A DNA stretch of 64,000 bases from Bacteroides ndongoniae. GTDB lineage: Bacteria > Bacteroidota > Bacteroidia > Bacteroidales > Bacteroidaceae. The stretch lies in assembly GCF_900108345.1 (NCBI RefSeq), contig NZ_FNVV01000013.1, positions 1,489,918-1,553,917 on the forward strand, in the 5' to 3' direction. This document shows positions 9,950 to 19,195 of the stretch, piece by piece. The notes beneath the pieces are model-generated. The model saw only the letters and a list, made by a program, of their open reading frames with translations. It had not been told where the DNA came from and made no database searches. How positions within the stretch are numbered: position 1 is the first letter of the stretch; each line of letters opens with the position of its first letter. Both the position numbers and the translations under genes were made by a program.

Positions 9950-11287
9950 ATGTTGAAGACATTTTCAATTGGTGGAGTACATCCACACGAAAATAAACTT
10001 TCAGCACATCAGCCGATTGTCAAGGCAGAGATCCCTGCCAAAGCAGTGATTTTGTTGAGCCAGCATATTGGTGCGCCGGCAAAGCCGATTGTGGCAAAAG
10101 GTGACATGGTGAAGGTTGGAACAAAAATAGCCGAGCCCGGAGGTTTTGTCTCTGCGGCCATCCACTCTTCTGTCAGTGGAAAAGTTGCTAAAATTGATAC
10201 GGTTATCGATGCCAGCGGTTATGCCAAACCGGCTATCTTTATTGACGTGGAAGGTGACGAGTGGGAGGAAAGCATCGACCGTAGTGAAACTTTGGTGAAA
10301 GAGTGCAACCTGTCTGCCGAAGAAATTGTGAAGAAAATAGCCGATGCAGGTATTGTTGGTATGGGAGGTGCCTGCTTCCCTACACAGGTCAAGCTGTGTC
10401 CGCCGCCTGCATTCAAAGCCGAATGTGTCATTATCAATGCTGTAGAATGTGAACCTTATCTGACCGCCGACCATCAGCTGATGCTGGAGCACGCTGAAGA
10501 AATTATGGTAGGCGTATCAATCCTGATGAAGGCAGTAAAGGTGAACAAGGCCTTTATCGGTATCGAGAACAACAAGCCTGATGCTATCCAGCTGATGACG
10601 AAAGTTGCCGCTTCGTATGCCGGTATCGAGGTTGTGCCTTTGAAGGTGAAATATCCGCAGGGAGGTGAAAAGCAGCTGATCGATGCCATCATCAAACGTC
10701 AGGTGGCTGCCGGTGCACTGCCTATCTCTACAGGAGCTGTGGTACAGAATGTAGGTACAGCCTTTGCGGTATATCAGGCCGTTCAGAAAAACAAACCGCT
10801 GTTTGAGCGTGTGATTTCAGTGACCGGAAAGTCGCTGGCCAAGCCGTCTAACTTCCTGGCTCGTATTGGTACGCCGATGAAGCAGCTGATTGACGCTTGC
10901 GGCGGACTGCCGGAAGATACCGGTAAGATTATCGGTGGTGGACCGATGATGGGTAAGGCGCTGGTGAATACCGATGTTCCTACTGCCAAGGGAAGCTCGG
11001 GCATACTTATCATGAACGATAAGGAAGCCAAGCGTGGCAGTGTTCAGCCCTGTATCCGTTGTGCCAAGTGCGTAGGAGCCTGCCCGATGGGTCTGGAACC
11101 TTATTTGCTTGCAACTGTGTCGGCTCATGGCGATTTCGAGAGAGTGGAAAAAGAAGATATTATGTCGTGTATAGAATGTGGCTCCTGCCAGTTTACCTGT
11201 CCTTCCAATCGTCCTATGCTGGACTTTATACGTCTGGGCAAGGCAAAGGTCGGTGCCATGATACGTGCACGCCAAGTAAAAAAATAA
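9950..11287 (+). CDS. rnfC: Rnf electron transport complex subunit C
   Basis: The NADH/FMN-binding subunit of Rnf. The N-terminus has GGVHPHENK, typical of RnfC, then the Rossmann-like NADH and FMN region with GMGGACFPTQVKL. Near the C-terminus are two 4Fe-4S motifs, CIRCAKCVGACPMGL and CIECGSCQFTCPSNRP. At 445 residues it is the compact form, without the long repetitive C-terminal tail of the E. coli protein. It lies 37 bases after rnfB and 14 bases before rnfD. Confidence 0.96.
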   Translation: MLKTFSIGGVHPHENKLSAHQPIVKAEIPAKAVILLSQHIGAPAKPIVAKGDMVKVGTKIAEPGGFVSAAIHSSVSGKVAKIDTVIDASGYAKPAIFIDVEGDEWEESIDRSETLVKECNLSAEEIVKKIADAGIVGMGGACFPTQVKLCPPPAFKAECVIINAVECEPYLTADHQLMLEHAEEIMVGVSILMKAVKVNKAFIGIENNKPDAIQLMTKVAASYAGIEVVPLKVKYPQGGEKQLIDAIIKRQVAAGALPISTGAVVQNVGTAFAVYQAVQKNKPLFERVISVTGKSLAKPSNFLARIGTPMKQLIDACGGLPEDTGKIIGGGPMMGKALVNTDVPTAKGSSGILIMNDKEAKRGSVQPCIRCAKCVGACPMGLEPYLLATVSAHGDFERVEKEDIMSCIECGSCQFTCPSNRPMLDFIRLGKAKVGAMIRARQVKK

Positions 11288-11301
11288 ATTAGCACAAATC
11301 T

Positions 11302-12294
11302 ATGAATAAGTTAATTGTATCCCTTTCACCCCATGTGCATGGAGGTGATAGCGTGAAGAAGAATATGTACGGGGTGCTTGTGGCACTGATCCCGGCTTTT
11401 CTGGTGTCGCTATATTTCTTCGGACTGGGAGCACTGATCGTTACTGCTACTTCGGTGCTGGCCTGTCTCTTTTTCGAATGGGTGATCGGCAAGTATCTGC
11501 TGAAGAACCCTCATACAACCATTACAGACGGTTCGGCCATCATAACCGGTGTGCTGCTGGCATTCAACCTGCCTTCCAACCTGCCTGTGTGGATCATCAT
11601 CATTGGTGCACTTTTTGCCATTGGCGTAGCCAAGATGTCGTTTGGCGGTTTGGGATGTAATCCTTTCAATCCTGCTTTGGCCGGACGTGTATTCCTGCTG
11701 CTTTCTTTCCCGGTGCAGATGACCAGCTGGCCGGAAGTAGGACAACTGATGGCTTATACGGATGCTACGACAACTGCCACTCCGCTGGCTATTATGAAAG
11801 GTGTGATCAACGGCGCTCCCGGAATGTCGTTGAGCGACCTGCCGCAGTCTTTCCACCTGCTGATCGGTAACAACAGTGGCTGTATCGGTGAGGTCAGCGC
11901 ATTGGCACTGCTCATCGGACTGGCTTATATGCTGTGGAAGAAAATCATTACCTGGCATATTCCTGTATCGATTCTTGTGACAGTATTTGTATTCTCTTCG
12001 ATCATGCACTGGGTTGATCCTGAAAAGTATGCGTCCGGTCTGGTACACCTGCTTTCGGGTGGTCTGATGCTGGGTGCTATTTTCATGGCTACCGATTATG
12101 TGACTTCGCCGATGAATCATAGAGGAATGTTGATCTATGGTGTTTGCATTGGTCTGCTGACGGTCATTATCCGTCTGTTCGGTGCTTATCCCGAGGGTAT
12201 GTCGTTTGCCATTCTTATCATGAATGCATTCACTCCTTTGATCAATACATATGTTAAACCTAAACGCTTTGGGGAGGTAGCGAAAAAGAAATGA
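11302..12294 (+). CDS. rnfD: Rnf electron transport complex subunit D
   Basis: Integral membrane subunit, related to NqrB, with about nine or ten hydrophobic segments. FMN is attached covalently to a threonine in this family; the candidate is in TDATTTATPLA near residue 158. The segment GGLGCNPFNPALAGR is also characteristic. Its 330 residues are usual. The stop overlaps the rnfG start by four bases (ATGA), indicating translational coupling. Confidence 0.96.
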   Translation: MNKLIVSLSPHVHGGDSVKKNMYGVLVALIPAFLVSLYFFGLGALIVTATSVLACLFFEWVIGKYLLKNPHTTITDGSAIITGVLLAFNLPSNLPVWIIIIGALFAIGVAKMSFGGLGCNPFNPALAGRVFLLLSFPVQMTSWPEVGQLMAYTDATTTATPLAIMKGVINGAPGMSLSDLPQSFHLLIGNNSGCIGEVSALALLIGLAYMLWKKIITWHIPVSILVTVFVFSSIMHWVDPEKYASGLVHLLSGGLMLGAIFMATDYVTSPMNHRGMLIYGVCIGLLTVIIRLFGAYPEGMSFAILIMNAFTPLINTYVKPKRFGEVAKKK

Positions 12295-12953
12295 AAAAGT
12301 TAGAATCATCCTTAAAGAATATGTTACTGGTGCTCACTGGTGTGACTGCCGTTTCTGTAGCATTGTTGGCTTATGTCAATGAACTGACAAAAGAACCCAT
12401 TGCGCAAGCCAATGCCAAAACATTGAGCGACGCTGTCAGTGCCGTTGTTCCCGGATTTGACAATGACCCGATAGCGGAAAAGAAAATTCAGGAAGTGAAC
12501 GGAGTACAATATGCTGTTTATCCGGCTACAAAAGGCGGAGAATATATTGGAGCAGCTGTTGAGGCTACGTCTATGGGATTTGGCGGTGAACTGAAAGTAT
12601 TGGTCGGATTTGATGCCGAAGGCAAGATCATCGATTATTCTCTGTTGGCTCATGCCGAAACTCCGGGACTTGGCTCGAAAGCTGCCGAATGGTTTAAGAA
12701 GGGAAATAAGGGAAATATCGTAGGACTTAACCCGGGAGAGACTCCGTTGACCGTGAGCAAAGATGGCGGTCAGGTAGATGCCATTACTGCTTCTACCATT
12801 ACTTCACGTGCTTTTCTGAATGCAGTGAATGCGGCCTATGCGGCTTATGCTGGCCAGAATACGGCCGACGGTGCAACGGGCGCTACACAAAAACATGTTG
12901 AACCTGCTAATGATGCCGACTCTGCTGCTACGGACTCGGTTAGCGTTAATTAA
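12291..12953 (+). CDS. rnfG: Rnf electron transport complex subunit G
   Basis: A 220-residue subunit with one N-terminal membrane helix (about residues 10-28) and an outward FMN-binding domain. The motif for covalent FMN attachment through phosphoester linkage to threonine is visible in DAITASTITSRAFLNAV near residue 167, preceded by the usual ETPGLGSKA. An Ala/Thr/Asp-rich tail follows residue 185. Overlaps rnfD by four bases and is 18 bases before rnfE. Confidence 0.95.
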   Translation: MKKLESSLKNMLLVLTGVTAVSVALLAYVNELTKEPIAQANAKTLSDAVSAVVPGFDNDPIAEKKIQEVNGVQYAVYPATKGGEYIGAAVEATSMGFGGELKVLVGFDAEGKIIDYSLLAHAETPGLGSKAAEWFKKGNKGNIVGLNPGETPLTVSKDGGQVDAITASTITSRAFLNAVNAAYAAYAGQNTADGATGATQKHVEPANDADSAATDSVSVN

Positions 12954-12971
12954 TGAAAGGAGTAGAAAGCT

Positions 12972-13556
12972 ATGAACAATTTTAAAGTATTGATGAACGG
13001 GGTTATCAAGGAAAACCCGACGTTTGTGCTTCTGCTTGGTATGTGTCCTACTTTGGGTACTACTTCTTCGGCAATCAATGGTATGGGCATGGGATTGGCC
13101 ACGATGTTTGTGCTGATTTGCTCCAACGTCGTAATCTCAGCGATCAAGAATCTGATCCCGGATATGGTACGTATTCCGTCGTTTATTGTCGTTATCGCTT
13201 CGTTTGTGACGTTGCTGCAGATGATTATGCAGGCTTATGTTCCCGGACTGTACGCAACACTGGGATTGTTTATCCCCTTGATTGTGGTGAACTGTATTGT
13301 GCTGGGACGTGCCGAGGCTTTTGCTGCCAAGAACGGTCCGTTGGCTTCCATGTTCGATGGTCTGGGCATGGGTCTGGGCTTCACGTTGGGTCTGACTCTT
13401 CTGGGAGCTGTACGCGAGTTGCTGGGTACGGGCAAGATATTCGGTCTGACTGTTTTCCCAGAAGACTACGGTATGCTGTTGTTTGTTCTTGCTCCGGGTG
13501 CATTTATCGCATTGGGCTATCTGATTGCTGTGGTAAACCGTTTGAAGAAGGCCTGA
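12972..13556 (+). CDS. rnfE: Rnf electron transport complex subunit E
   Basis: A 194-residue protein with six hydrophobic helices, homologous to rnfA and to NqrD. C25 in NPTFVLLLGMCPTLG and a second Cys in VVNCIVLGRAEAFA near residue 112 are the pair that, with RnfA, is known to hold a 2Fe-2S centre inside the membrane. Length and motifs are complete. Lies between rnfG and rnfA. Confidence 0.95.
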   Translation: MNNFKVLMNGVIKENPTFVLLLGMCPTLGTTSSAINGMGMGLATMFVLICSNVVISAIKNLIPDMVRIPSFIVVIASFVTLLQMIMQAYVPGLYATLGLFIPLIVVNCIVLGRAEAFAAKNGPLASMFDGLGMGLGFTLGLTLLGAVRELLGTGKIFGLTVFPEDYGMLLFVLAPGAFIALGYLIAVVNRLKKA

Positions 13557-13601
13557 AACAAGGAGAATGAATCATGAATTTAACGATCAATTGAAGAAAG
13601 T

Positions 13602-14180
13602 ATGGAATATATATTGATATTTATTTCGGCAATCTTTGTGAACAACATCGTATTGTCGCAGTTCTTGGGAATCTGCCCGTTCCTGGGTGTATCCAAAAAG
13701 ATTGATACGGCACTGGGTATGTCGGCAGCAGTAGCGTTTGTGCTTACGATTGCCACTATTGTGACATTCCTTATTCAGAAATATGTTCTCGACGCATTCG
13801 GTCTGGGCTATCTGCAGACCATCACCTTCATCCTGGTGATTGCAGCATTGGTTCAGATGGTGGAGATCATCCTGAAAAAGGTTTCTCCTTCTTTGTATCA
13901 GGCATTAGGCGTATTCTTGCCGCTGATTACGACGAACTGCTGTATTCTGGGTGTAGCGATCCTTGTTATCCAGAAGGATTATGATCTGCTGACTGGTGTG
14001 GTTTATGCTTTTTCAACAGCATTGGGCTTTGGATTGGCATTGACACTGTTTGCCGGTCTGCGCGAACAGATGAGCCTGGTGAACGTGCCTAAAGGAATGC
14101 AGGGCACTCCTATTGCACTTATTACAGCCGGCTTGTTGGCGATGGCCTTTATGGGCTTCTCGGGTGTAGTGAAAATTTAA
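13602..14180 (+). CDS. rnfA: Rnf electron transport complex subunit A
   Basis: A 192-residue membrane protein with six helices, homologous to NqrE. C25 in VLSQFLGICPFLG and the Cys pair in TTNCCILGVAI match the ligands of the intramembrane 2Fe-2S centre shared with RnfE. Last gene of the cluster, followed within 22 bases by a strong terminator, so the operon is rseC-rnfBCDGEA. Confidence 0.95.
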   Translation: MEYILIFISAIFVNNIVLSQFLGICPFLGVSKKIDTALGMSAAVAFVLTIATIVTFLIQKYVLDAFGLGYLQTITFILVIAALVQMVEIILKKVSPSLYQALGVFLPLITTNCCILGVAILVIQKDYDLLTGVVYAFSTALGFGLALTLFAGLREQMSLVNVPKGMQGTPIALITAGLLAMAFMGFSGVVKI

Positions 14181-14201
14181 TCGATCATAATGTGAATTTG
14201 G

Positions 14202-14254
14202 ACGCGAATGATGGCCGCGAAAAGGGCTGTCATTCGCGTTTTTTTTATTTTTTT
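14202..14254 (+). terminator. Terminator of the rnf operon
   Basis: ACGCGAATGA at 14202-14211 pairs with TCATTCGCGT at 14230-14239, extended inward by GCC/GGC, with loop GCGAAAAG. A run of eight T and then more T-rich sequence follows. A clear intrinsic terminator between rnfA and galE. Confidence 0.92.
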
Positions 14255-14287
14255 CTCTTCTTTCTGTTTTTTCTTGATTTATTTTTC

Positions 14288-14295
14288 TACATTTG
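14288..14295 (+). promoter_or_regulatory. galE promoter, -7 element
   Basis: TACATTTG, a full match to TAnnTTTG, 41 bases before the galE start. It follows directly after the rnf terminator, so galE has its own promoter. A TTTCTG 21 bases upstream (14261-14266) is a weak -33 candidate. Confidence 0.6.
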
Positions 14296-14336
14296 CGTTC
14301 GTATTGAAAAGCTAACGGCTAAATATCTATTTTTTT

Positions 14337-15371
14337 ATGAAAGAAAGAATCTTAGTTACAGGTGGAACTGGATATATTGGTTCTCATACTGTGGTGGAAT
14401 TACAGAATGCAGGTTACGATGTTGTTATTGTAGACAACTTGTCGAATTCGAGTGCAGATGTTGTAGATAATATCGAAAAGGTATCAGGCATTCGTCCGGC
14501 TTTTGAAAAGTTGGATTGTTTGGATTTTGCCGGACTTGATGCCGTGTTTGCAAAATATAAAGGTATAAAGGCGATTATTCATTTTGCAGCCAGCAAGGCT
14601 GTGGGTGAATCTGTTCAGAAGCCTTTGCTGTACTATCGTAATAATCTGGTTTCTTTGATCAATTTGCTGGAGCTGATGCCCAAGCACGGAGTGGAAGGAA
14701 TTGTATTCTCTTCTTCGTGTACGGTATACGGACAGCCGGATGAATTGCCGGTAACAGAACAGGCTCCGATCAAGAAGGCTGAGTCTCCTTACGGAAATAC
14801 GAAGCAGATCAATGAAGAGATTATCCGTGATACTGTTGCTTCCGGATCACCTATCAATGCTATTTTGCTGCGTTATTTCAATCCGATTGGTGCTCATCCT
14901 ACTGCTTTGTTGGGTGAACTGCCGAACGGTGTGCCTCAAAACCTTGTTCCTTATCTGACTCAGACAGCCATTGGTATCCGCGAGAAACTGAGCGTATTCG
15001 GAGATGACTATGATACTCCTGACGGTTCATGTATCCGCGACTTTATCAATGTGGTTGATTTGGCTAAGGCACATGTTGTAGCTATTGCACGAATTCTGGA
15101 AAAGAAGCAGAAAGAAAAAGTAGAAGTGTTCAACATTGGAACAGGACGCGGACTTTCTGTATTGGAGCTGATTCATGCATTTGAGAAAGCAACAGGTGTG
15201 AAATTGAACTATCAGATTGTAGGTCGCCGTGCCGGTGATATCGAGAAAGTATGGGCTAATCCTGCTTTGGCCAATGAAGAGTTGGGCTGGAAGGCAGAAA
15301 GCACTATTGAAGATACTTTGCGTTCGGCATGGAACTGGCAATTGAAGTTAAGAGAAAGAGGAATTCAATAA
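14337..15371 (+). CDS. galE: UDP-glucose 4-epimerase
   Basis: Interconverts UDP-glucose and UDP-galactose for galactose use and glycan synthesis in the cytoplasm. The 344-residue short-chain dehydrogenase-type protein begins with the NAD-binding GGTGYIGSH (residues 8-16), has SSSCTVYG with the catalytic Ser/Thr, and YGNTK with the catalytic Tyr and Lys near 152-156. C-terminal substrate residues (NPIGAHPT, RDFINVVDLA, GTGRGLSVLE, RRAGDIEKVWANP) are in place. Single gene between its own promoter and downstream hairpins. Confidence 0.96.
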   Translation: MKERILVTGGTGYIGSHTVVELQNAGYDVVIVDNLSNSSADVVDNIEKVSGIRPAFEKLDCLDFAGLDAVFAKYKGIKAIIHFAASKAVGESVQKPLLYYRNNLVSLINLLELMPKHGVEGIVFSSSCTVYGQPDELPVTEQAPIKKAESPYGNTKQINEEIIRDTVASGSPINAILLRYFNPIGAHPTALLGELPNGVPQNLVPYLTQTAIGIREKLSVFGDDYDTPDGSCIRDFINVVDLAKAHVVAIARILEKKQKEKVEVFNIGTGRGLSVLELIHAFEKATGVKLNYQIVGRRAGDIEKVWANPALANEELGWKAESTIEDTLRSAWNWQLKLRERGIQ

Positions 15372-15399
15372 AATAACATTTTTTAAGGAAATTGGAAAA

Positions 15400-15421
15400 A
15401 CAAATGCTTCCCCGCATTTGT
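15400..15421 (+). terminator. Hairpin after galE
   Basis: ACAAATGC pairs with GCATTTGT around TTCCCC, 29 bases after the galE stop. There is no T run behind it, so it may only protect the 3' end. Confidence 0.4.
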
Positions 15422-15556
15422 TATATAGAGGCTAATCTTCCTGATTTTATCTTTGGTGTATGTGAATATACTTAGATAGATACTTATGCCTCCTCGGCAT
15501 AGACAGGATAGATTGCATAGTAGTTTTGTCGTGTTTTATTTTGTGTTTGTGTTGTG

Positions 15557-15591
15557 AATAGGCCTTGTCGGGAGACAGGGCCTATTTTTCG
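15557..15591 (+). terminator. Intrinsic terminator, galE side
   Basis: AATAGGCC-TTGT pairs with ACAG-GGCCTATT around CGGGAG, followed by TTTCG. A second hairpin (15586-15620, CGTAT..ATACG with CCCA/TGGG inside) overlaps its tail. The rest of the gap 15422-15709 shows nothing else I recognise except a short dyad at 15657-15680 (CTTCGCCTGT/ACAGACGAAG) just behind the ansA stop. Confidence 0.6.
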
Positions 15592-15709
15592 TATACCCAC
15601 TTGCATGGGGCATACGAAAACAGGATAAAGTTACGGACAAGGGAAAAAGAGGATATCTTCGCCTGTTTAGACAGACGAAGGAAGGAGAAGGAAAGTAACT
15701 TTTGTGTGG

Positions 15710-16756
15710 TTATTCCTTGGTTATTTCTCCTGCCAGACAGGAGTTCATCCGGTAGCGTATTTCGGATTGGCTAAGTCCGTGTCCCAGGAGGAACATCAGT
15801 TTGGTGACAGCGCATTCGGGCGTACTGTCGTAGCCGCTGATGACGCCGGCCTGCAGTAATTGCAAACCTGTTTCGTAGCGTTCCATTTCGACTGCTCCAC
15901 TTTGGCACTGGGTGATGTTGACAATGATGATGCCGCGCTCGGTGGCGTCTTTCAATAAATTGATCAACCAGTCTTTTTGCGGTGCATTGCCCGATCCGAA
16001 TGTTTTCAGCACAACAGCCTTCAGGCCCGGTACATGCAGAACGGAATGAATGATTTTTTCTTGTATGCCGGGAAAAAGGGTGAGGACTACTACATTGGTG
16101 TCGAACAGATAATGCGGTTTTAGCGGACGTGTAGGATCCGGACGCCGAATCAGATGCTCGTTGTAACGGATGTGAATGCCGACTTTGGCCAACGAGGGAT
16201 AGTTGAAGGAACGGAATGCATTGAAGTTTTCCGCATTGATTTTGGTGGTACGGTTTCCTCTCATCAGTTCGTTCTCGAAGAAGATGCAGACTTCCGGTAC
16301 GACAGGCGTGCCGTCGGGATGCTTGGCGGCTGCGATTTCGATGGCGGTGATCAGATTTTCTTTTCCGTCGGTTCTCAGTGTACCGATGGGGAGTTGCGAG
16401 CCGGTCAGGATGACAGGTTTGGACAGGTTTTCGAGCATAAAGCTCAAGGCAGAAGCGGTATAGGCCATGGTATCGGTACCGTGCAGAATAACAAAACCGT
16501 CGAAATAATCATAGTTGTAGCTGATGATTTTTACGATTTTTGCCCAAAAGGCGGGCTCCATGTCCGAAGAGTCGATAGGAGGGTTGAACTGATAGGATGA
16601 GATGTGATAGTTGAAACGTTTCAGTTCGGGAACGTGTTTGAGTAAATGATCGAAATTGAAATTCTCAAGTGCGCCGGTTTCCGGATTTTCTATCATGCCA
16701 ATAGTTCCGCCGGTATAAATCAACAATACGGAAGGACAATTTATCTGCATAGACAT
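15710..16756 (-). CDS. ansA: Type I L-asparaginase
   Basis: Hydrolyses L-asparagine to aspartate and ammonia; type I enzymes are cytoplasmic. The protein has the first catalytic threonine motif YTGGTIGM near residue 12 and the second GTDTMAYTASALSFML, both as expected. An ATG at 16861 would extend the frame by 35 residues, but a TAACTTTG promoter element lies inside that extension at 16777-16784, so I take the start at 16756 (348 residues, usual length). No signal peptide. Single gene between galE and the trp operon; the upstream gap to trpA holds its promoter. Confidence 0.93.
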   Translation of the reverse strand: MSMQINCPSVLLIYTGGTIGMIENPETGALENFNFDHLLKHVPELKRFNYHISSYQFNPPIDSSDMEPAFWAKIVKIISYNYDYFDGFVILHGTDTMAYTASALSFMLENLSKPVILTGSQLPIGTLRTDGKENLITAIEIAAAKHPDGTPVVPEVCIFFENELMRGNRTTKINAENFNAFRSFNYPSLAKVGIHIRYNEHLIRRPDPTRPLKPHYLFDTNVVVLTLFPGIQEKIIHSVLHVPGLKAVVLKTFGSGNAPQKDWLINLLKDATERGIIIVNITQCQSGAVEMERYETGLQLLQAGVISGYDSTPECAVTKLMFLLGHGLSQSEIRYRMNSCLAGEITKE

Positions 16757-16776
16757 ATCGCTTTTTATTTCAGCGG

Positions 16777-16784
16777 CAAAGTTA
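16777..16784 (-). promoter_or_regulatory. ansA promoter, -7 element
   Basis: TAACTTTG on the minus strand, 20 bases before the chosen ansA start. It decides between the two possible starts of the gene. Confidence 0.6.
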
Positions 16785-16902
16785 ATATAAAATATTAAAA
16801 ATCCACTTTTGTTTACAGGTATCAATGACACATTTCTGTAATACGTGTGGAAATATGCCATTGATAGGTCTGTCTTTCTGGCTGTGCAGGGCTGTTGTGG
16901 GG

Positions 16903-17691
16903 TTATTCCAGTTGCAAAAGACCGATGTCAGTCTTCAGTTTCCGGATGGCTTTGCCGGCATCGCCGTCCGATTCGTTCAAAAGGGTGACGAAGCGGCTGC
17001 CTATGATGCCTCCCGAGGCATGTGCACAGGCGGCGTCGAAGGTGGCCTTGTTGCTGATGCCGAAGCCTACCATGCGGGGATTGCGCAGTTGCATATCCTC
17101 GATTTTGCGGAAATAGGCTTGCTTTTGTGCGTCAAAATCGTGCTGGGCACCTGTGGTAGCAGCCGAGGAAACCATGTAGATGAAACCGTCGGTATGGGCA
17201 TCGATCTGACGGATGCGTTCTTCGCTGGTTTCGGGGGTGATGAGCATGATGATGCGGAGGTCGTACTTCTGGGCGATGTCTTTATAATGTTCTTCGTAAT
17301 CGCGGAAAGGAAGGTCGGGAATGATGATGCCGTCGATGCCGCACGCGACACACTGCTGGCAGAAGGATTCGAATCCGTAGTGCAGGATGGGGTTCAGGTA
17401 GCCCATCAAGATGAGCGGGATGTGAACGTGGCGGCGGATGTCGTGCAGCTGTTCGAACAGTTTGCGTACCGACATGCCGTTGCGCAGTGCCTGGGTGGCA
17501 GCAGCCTGTATGACGACACCGTCGGCCATCGGGTCGCTGAAGGGAATGCCGATTTCGGTCATGTCGACACCGTTTTCTTCGAGTGTGCGGATGACGTCGG
17601 CAGTACCTTCAAGGCTGGGGCAACCGGCACAGAAATAGATGGAAAGCAGGTTGTGGGGATTATGCTGAAAAAGCTGGTTGATGCGGTTCAT
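16903..17691 (-). CDS. trpA: Tryptophan synthase alpha chain
   Basis: Cleaves indole-3-glycerol phosphate to indole, which passes to TrpB. The 262-residue TIM-barrel protein has the family start (NLLSIYFCAGCPSLEGT), the two catalytic acids in VDMTEIGIPFSDPMADG (Glu and Asp), and the glycine-rich phosphate loops VSSAATTGA and GFGISNKATF. Last gene of the trp operon, 51 bases after trpF, far from its partner trpB, which is first. Confidence 0.97.
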   Translation of the reverse strand: MNRINQLFQHNPHNLLSIYFCAGCPSLEGTADVIRTLEENGVDMTEIGIPFSDPMADGVVIQAAATQALRNGMSVRKLFEQLHDIRRHVHIPLILMGYLNPILHYGFESFCQQCVACGIDGIIIPDLPFRDYEEHYKDIAQKYDLRIIMLITPETSEERIRQIDAHTDGFIYMVSSAATTGAQHDFDAQKQAYFRKIEDMQLRNPRMVGFGISNKATFDAACAHASGGIIGSRFVTLLNESDGDAGKAIRKLKTDIGLLQLE

Positions 17692-17742
17692 AATAATATT
17701 CTTTTTATAGGGTTATACATAAATGGGGGTTGATAATGTCCG

Positions 17743-18348
17743 TTACCGGATTGTCTGGAGGAAATTTTTTATGCGCGTTACGTCCTTCAGCCCGGGTGAT
17801 GTTTCGAAGCGGCTGTTGATGTCGATGCCAGCCAGTCGGGGATGATGGAACTGCTTTATCGCCTGTGTGCTGTACTGGTTGATGCCTCCACTCAGCAGAA
17901 AGGGAGTGTGTCCCTGGTAGCGGTGCAGGAGGTTCCAGTCGAACTGATTGCCCGATCCGCCGAATTTCTCGCTTTTCGTGTCGAACAGGTAGTAGCTGCA
18001 TATGCCTTCGAAAGCCGAGATGCTGTTCAGGTCTTTGGGCGAAGCGATGGAGAAAGCTTTGATCAGCTGTAGTCCCTGCTGGCGGAGCGAACGGCAATAC
18101 TCGGGCGATTCGTTGCCGTGCAGCTGTATGTAGTCCAGGCCGAAACGGTCGGCATAGACGCAGACGTTTTCCTTGCTTTCATTGACAAAGACACCGACTC
18201 GCCTGGCATGTTGTGGAAGATATTCAGGAATGCCGTACAGATAGCGGGGTGACTTGGGGTAGAAGATGAAGCCTATCATGTCTACTCCCAGTTGTTCTAT
18301 TTGGCGGATGTTTTCCGCATCGGTCATTCCGCAGACTTTGATGATCAT
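17743..18348 (-). CDS. trpF: Phosphoribosylanthranilate isomerase
   Basis: Converts phosphoribosylanthranilate to the linear deoxyribulose phosphate form. The 201-residue barrel has the catalytic Cys in KVCGMTDAENI (C6), the LDYIQLHGNES strand and the phosphate-binding LLSGGINQYST. The general-acid Asp is in AGIDINSRFETSPG. Separate from trpC, not fused as in E. coli. It lies 24 bases after trpC. Confidence 0.96.
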   Translation of the reverse strand: MIIKVCGMTDAENIRQIEQLGVDMIGFIFYPKSPRYLYGIPEYLPQHARRVGVFVNESKENVCVYADRFGLDYIQLHGNESPEYCRSLRQQGLQLIKAFSIASPKDLNSISAFEGICSYYLFDTKSEKFGGSGNQFDWNLLHRYQGHTPFLLSGGINQYSTQAIKQFHHPRLAGIDINSRFETSPGLKDVTRIKNFLQTIR

Positions 18349-18372
18349 AGTTGTTTGAAGATAAATTAGTAG

Positions 18373-19191
18373 TTAAACACGCGGTTGTATTTCTGATTGA
18401 AGAAACTGTTTCAGGGCTTCGGCGGGTGAGGAGTGCTTCATGAAGACTTCTCCCAACAGGAAGCCCCGATAGCCGGCAGCGCGCAGCCGTTGTATGGTCT
18501 CCATGCTGGAGATGCCGCTTTCCGAAACAAGTAACGCCGAGGTCTGTTGCCTGAGCCGGTCGGCTATCCGGAATGAGTTGGCTACATCCGTGACAAAGCT
18601 TCCGAGGTTCCGGTTGTTGATGCCAACCATGTCGGCTGCTACAGTGCTGAGGTATGCCAGCTCGCTTTCGCTGTGGAGCTCCAGCAAGACTTCCAGTCCG
18701 AGCGCATGAGCCTGTTCGGTCAGTGTGGCACATTCCTCGCTGGTCAGGCAGGCAGCAATGAGCAAGACGGCATCGGCACCAGCCAGGCGTGCCTGCAACA
18801 GCTGATATTCGTCGATGATGAAATCTTTGCGCAGGATGGGCAGACGGGTGAGCGGGCGTGCCGTGCGTATGTCGTTCAAAGTACCGCCGAAGAATGTTTC
18901 GTCTGTCAGAATGGACAGGGCACTTGCTCCCGACGCTTCGTAGCCGGGAGGGATGAGGTCGGCCTGTGCCTGTCGGTTGATCCAGCCTTTCGAAGGAGAG
19001 CGGCGTTTGAACTCGGCAATGATGCCGGTTGCCGATTGGGCAAGTGCCTGCTTCATGCTGCGGCGGGGTGTGTTATCTGTTTTCAGTTGCTCCTTCACCT
19101 GTTCGCGCAGTTGCTCCAGGCCGATGGCCTGCTTCTGTGCCTGTACCTCTGTCTTTTTGTGCTCGATGATTTGCGATAGTATATCCTTCAT
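18373..19191 (-). CDS. trpC: Indole-3-glycerol phosphate synthase
   Basis: Closes the indole ring. The 272-residue protein carries the signature GIIAEFKRRSPSKGWI with catalytic Lys residues, then LSILTDETFFGG, LRKDFIIDEYQL, LLELHSESEL and GINNRNLGSF, and ends with the phosphate loop SESGISS. All expected catalytic Lys, Glu and Asn positions are visible. It begins four bases after the trpD stop, so the two are tightly coupled. Confidence 0.97.
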   Translation of the reverse strand: MKDILSQIIEHKKTEVQAQKQAIGLEQLREQVKEQLKTDNTPRRSMKQALAQSATGIIAEFKRRSPSKGWINRQAQADLIPPGYEASGASALSILTDETFFGGTLNDIRTARPLTRLPILRKDFIIDEYQLLQARLAGADAVLLIAACLTSEECATLTEQAHALGLEVLLELHSESELAYLSTVAADMVGINNRNLGSFVTDVANSFRIADRLRQQTSALLVSESGISSMETIQRLRAAGYRGFLLGEVFMKHSSPAEALKQFLQSEIQPRV

Positions 19192-19195
19192 GTCC

